Shown here one piece after another: positions 5,511 through 6,047 of a stretch of DNA of 6,047 nucleotides (position 1 is its first letter; every line of letters starts with the position of its first letter). The notes beneath the pieces were generated by a model, which worked only from the letters and a program-made list of their open reading frames with translations, did not search any database and had not been told where the DNA came from. The position numbers and the translations under genes were made by a program. Source of the stretch: Desulfobacteraceae bacterium (GTDB lineage Bacteria; Desulfobacterota; DSM-4660; Desulfatiglandales; Desulfatiglandaceae); assembly GCA_011042035.1 (NCBI GenBank), contig DQZA01000247.1, forward strand, positions 1-6,047, read 5' to 3'.

Positions 5511-5648
5511 TTAGCTGGATTCAGCTTCCAAGGATCTCAAGATTTCAACGTTTTTGAGAATACGTTTTTGATCGGCCTTGAGATTGGTCCTATTGGGTTT
5601 GTGCTTTCTCTTGCGTATTATTCGTATTTTTTTGGTTTTTGAAGCCAC
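5511..5648 (-). CDS. Small, highly basic protein of 45 residues, function unknown
   Basis: A short gene with an excellent translation start: AGGAGG (5656-5661), a 7-nt spacer, then GTG (5646-5648). An in-frame TAA just upstream fixes this as the only start. The protein begins MASKTKKIRIIRKRKHKPNR, continues with a helix-prone stretch (KADQKRILKNVEILRSLEAE) and ends SS. The first 20 residues carry nine Lys or Arg and no acidic residue, so the N-terminus probably binds RNA or DNA, while the second half looks amphipathic. There is no signal peptide, membrane segment or cysteine. I do not recognise a named family, though the K-x-K-K-x-R-x-x-R-K-R-K pattern recalls small conserved proteins annotated as hypothetical in sulfate reducers. 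It lies about 200 bp upstream of the thiolase on the same strand, possibly in the same transcript. Start and reading frame are seen; nucleic-acid binding is inference. Confidence 0.65.
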   Translation of the reverse strand: MASKTKKIRIIRKRKHKPNRTNLKADQKRILKNVEILRSLEAESS

Positions 5649-5721
5649 TTCTTATCCTCCTGATCTCAATATATTTGTTTAACACGCCTCTGGCGGATCA
5701 ATTCCCAGCCCCTTGGAGCAG

Positions 5722-5835
5722 TTAAGATGGTTTCCTATTGATACCCCGCTGCTTGCGACGGAGAAGTTCATCTATTCGTTGCGCTACTGCGGGTGGTACG
5801 GCAGTGGCGTTACGAACAAAACGGAGCCTATTCAC
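5722..5835 (-). CDS. Doubtful 37-codon basic ORF
   Basis: From GTG (5833-5835) to TAA the frame encodes a 37-residue arginine-rich peptide with a predicted helix (PPAVAQRIDELLRRKQRG). It lacks a ribosome binding site, and an in-frame stop lies close upstream. It overlaps the decayed hairpin at 5744-5763. It is downstream of the candidate promoter at 5884-5912. It may be a relic of a longer gene or chance; no family was recognised. Confidence 0.2.
   Translation of the reverse strand: MNRLRFVRNATAVPPAVAQRIDELLRRKQRGINRKPS
5744..5763. repeat. Decayed hairpin resembling a REP-type element
   Basis: CCCCGCTGC (5744-5752) faces GCGACGGAG (5755-5763) across a TT, giving six Watson-Crick pairs, one G-T pair and two mismatches. 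GC-rich hairpins of the form CCCCGC-n-TT-n-GCGGGG are common dispersed repeats in related genomes, from memory; here one arm appears mutated. A second, imperfect pairing is possible between 5743-5749 and the GCGGGTGG near 5790-5797. Confidence 0.3.
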
Positions 5836-5883
5836 GGGCCAGTTTTACAAGGATCCTAGGCCATGTCCAAAAGAGAATCTTAA

Positions 5884-5912
5884 CTTTTATTCGTATGGGA
5901 CAAAAAAGTCAA
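5884..5912 (-). promoter_or_regulatory. Candidate leftward sigma70 promoter
   Basis: On the minus strand TTGACT (5907-5912, five of six) and TAAAAG (5884-5889, four of six) are spaced by exactly 17 bp. It would drive transcription leftward through the small basic gene (5511-5648) and possibly the thiolase; no better promoter was found nearer those genes. Confidence 0.45.
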
Positions 5913-5940
5913 TACATAATGCGGAACCCAAATCCACCGT

Positions 5941-6047
5941 CTAAATGAGGCCAACCAGATGTGTTGCGCGCAAGGTCCTATTTTCATCGGGCTCGCAGGA
6001 GATGTCCCATTCAGCCCCGTATTCGCTCTTCGAGCAAGCGGGTAAAA
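5941..6047 (-). CDS. Possible 3' end of a gene entering from the right edge
   Basis: One minus-strand frame is open from the window edge for 35 codons to a TAG at 5941-5943; the residues (EYGAEWDISCEPDENRTLRA, then THLVGLI) read like ordinary soluble protein. The other two minus frames are less persuasive: one closes after 11 codons and one runs on through the candidate promoter at 5884-5912. No family was recognised and the length is too short to be sure it is coding. Confidence 0.3.
   Translation of the reverse strand, partial: LPACSKSEYGAEWDISCEPDENRTLRATHLVGLI

Noticed and set aside
5489..5557. Strong GGGAGGTGAT followed by an 18-codon plus-strand ORF from TTG at 5501
   Set aside because: Very short, antisense to the end of the small basic gene, with no sign of similarity; the Shine-Dalgarno match may be chance.
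5738..5944. 68-codon plus-strand ORF
   Set aside because: No ribosome binding site, odd composition, overlaps the hairpin and the leftward promoter candidate.

Overview
The window looks like a chromosomal stretch from an anaerobic Gram-negative bacterium of the Desulfobacterota (former Deltaproteobacteria) type. This is an inference from style only: intermediate GC, strong AGGAGG-type ribosome binding sites, a zinc-ribbon RecO, a DapL-like aminotransferase and a stand-alone thiolase. No rRNA, tRNA, CRISPR array, complete insertion sequence or phage gene is visible.

Layout from left to right. At 1-116 (minus) is the first 38 codons of carB, carbamoyl-phosphate synthase large subunit, running off the left edge and preceded by a run of nine G in its ribosome-binding region. 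Positions 117-456 have no convincing gene but hold three palindromes packed into about 100 bp. At 457-723 (minus) is a short hybrid ORF: an intact-looking antitoxin followed in frame by only the tail of its cognate RelE/HigB-like toxin, ending beside the palindrome cluster. At 883-2693 (minus) is a two-gene operon of a GntR/FCD regulator and a PLP-dependent aminotransferase, whose ORFs abut or overlap. An inverted repeat overlaps its candidate promoter.

At 3015-3987 (plus) is a near-consensus sigma70 promoter, then a 56-codon ORF that is only the C-terminal tail of a second, different FCD regulator, then recO starting one base after that ORF stops. recO ends at a 10-bp GC-rich terminator hairpin whose T tract runs into the stop codon of the convergent thiolase gene (4058-5308, minus). 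Upstream of the thiolase, on the same strand, is a 45-codon gene for a very basic small protein with an excellent ribosome binding site (5511-5648). The right end (5649-6047) is sparse: a candidate leftward promoter, a decayed hairpin, a doubtful 37-codon ORF, and possibly the 3' end of a gene entering from the right.

Functionally this is a patchwork: pyrimidine/arginine precursor supply (CarB), regulated amino-acid transamination, recombinational repair (RecO) and acyl-CoA metabolism (thiolase), separated by intergenic regions that carry gene debris (toxin tail, headless FCD regulator) and palindromes. No large new system is evident. The points most worth a second look are the antitoxin-toxin hybrid, the headless FCD ORF coupled to recO, the small basic protein, and the poly-G leader of carB.
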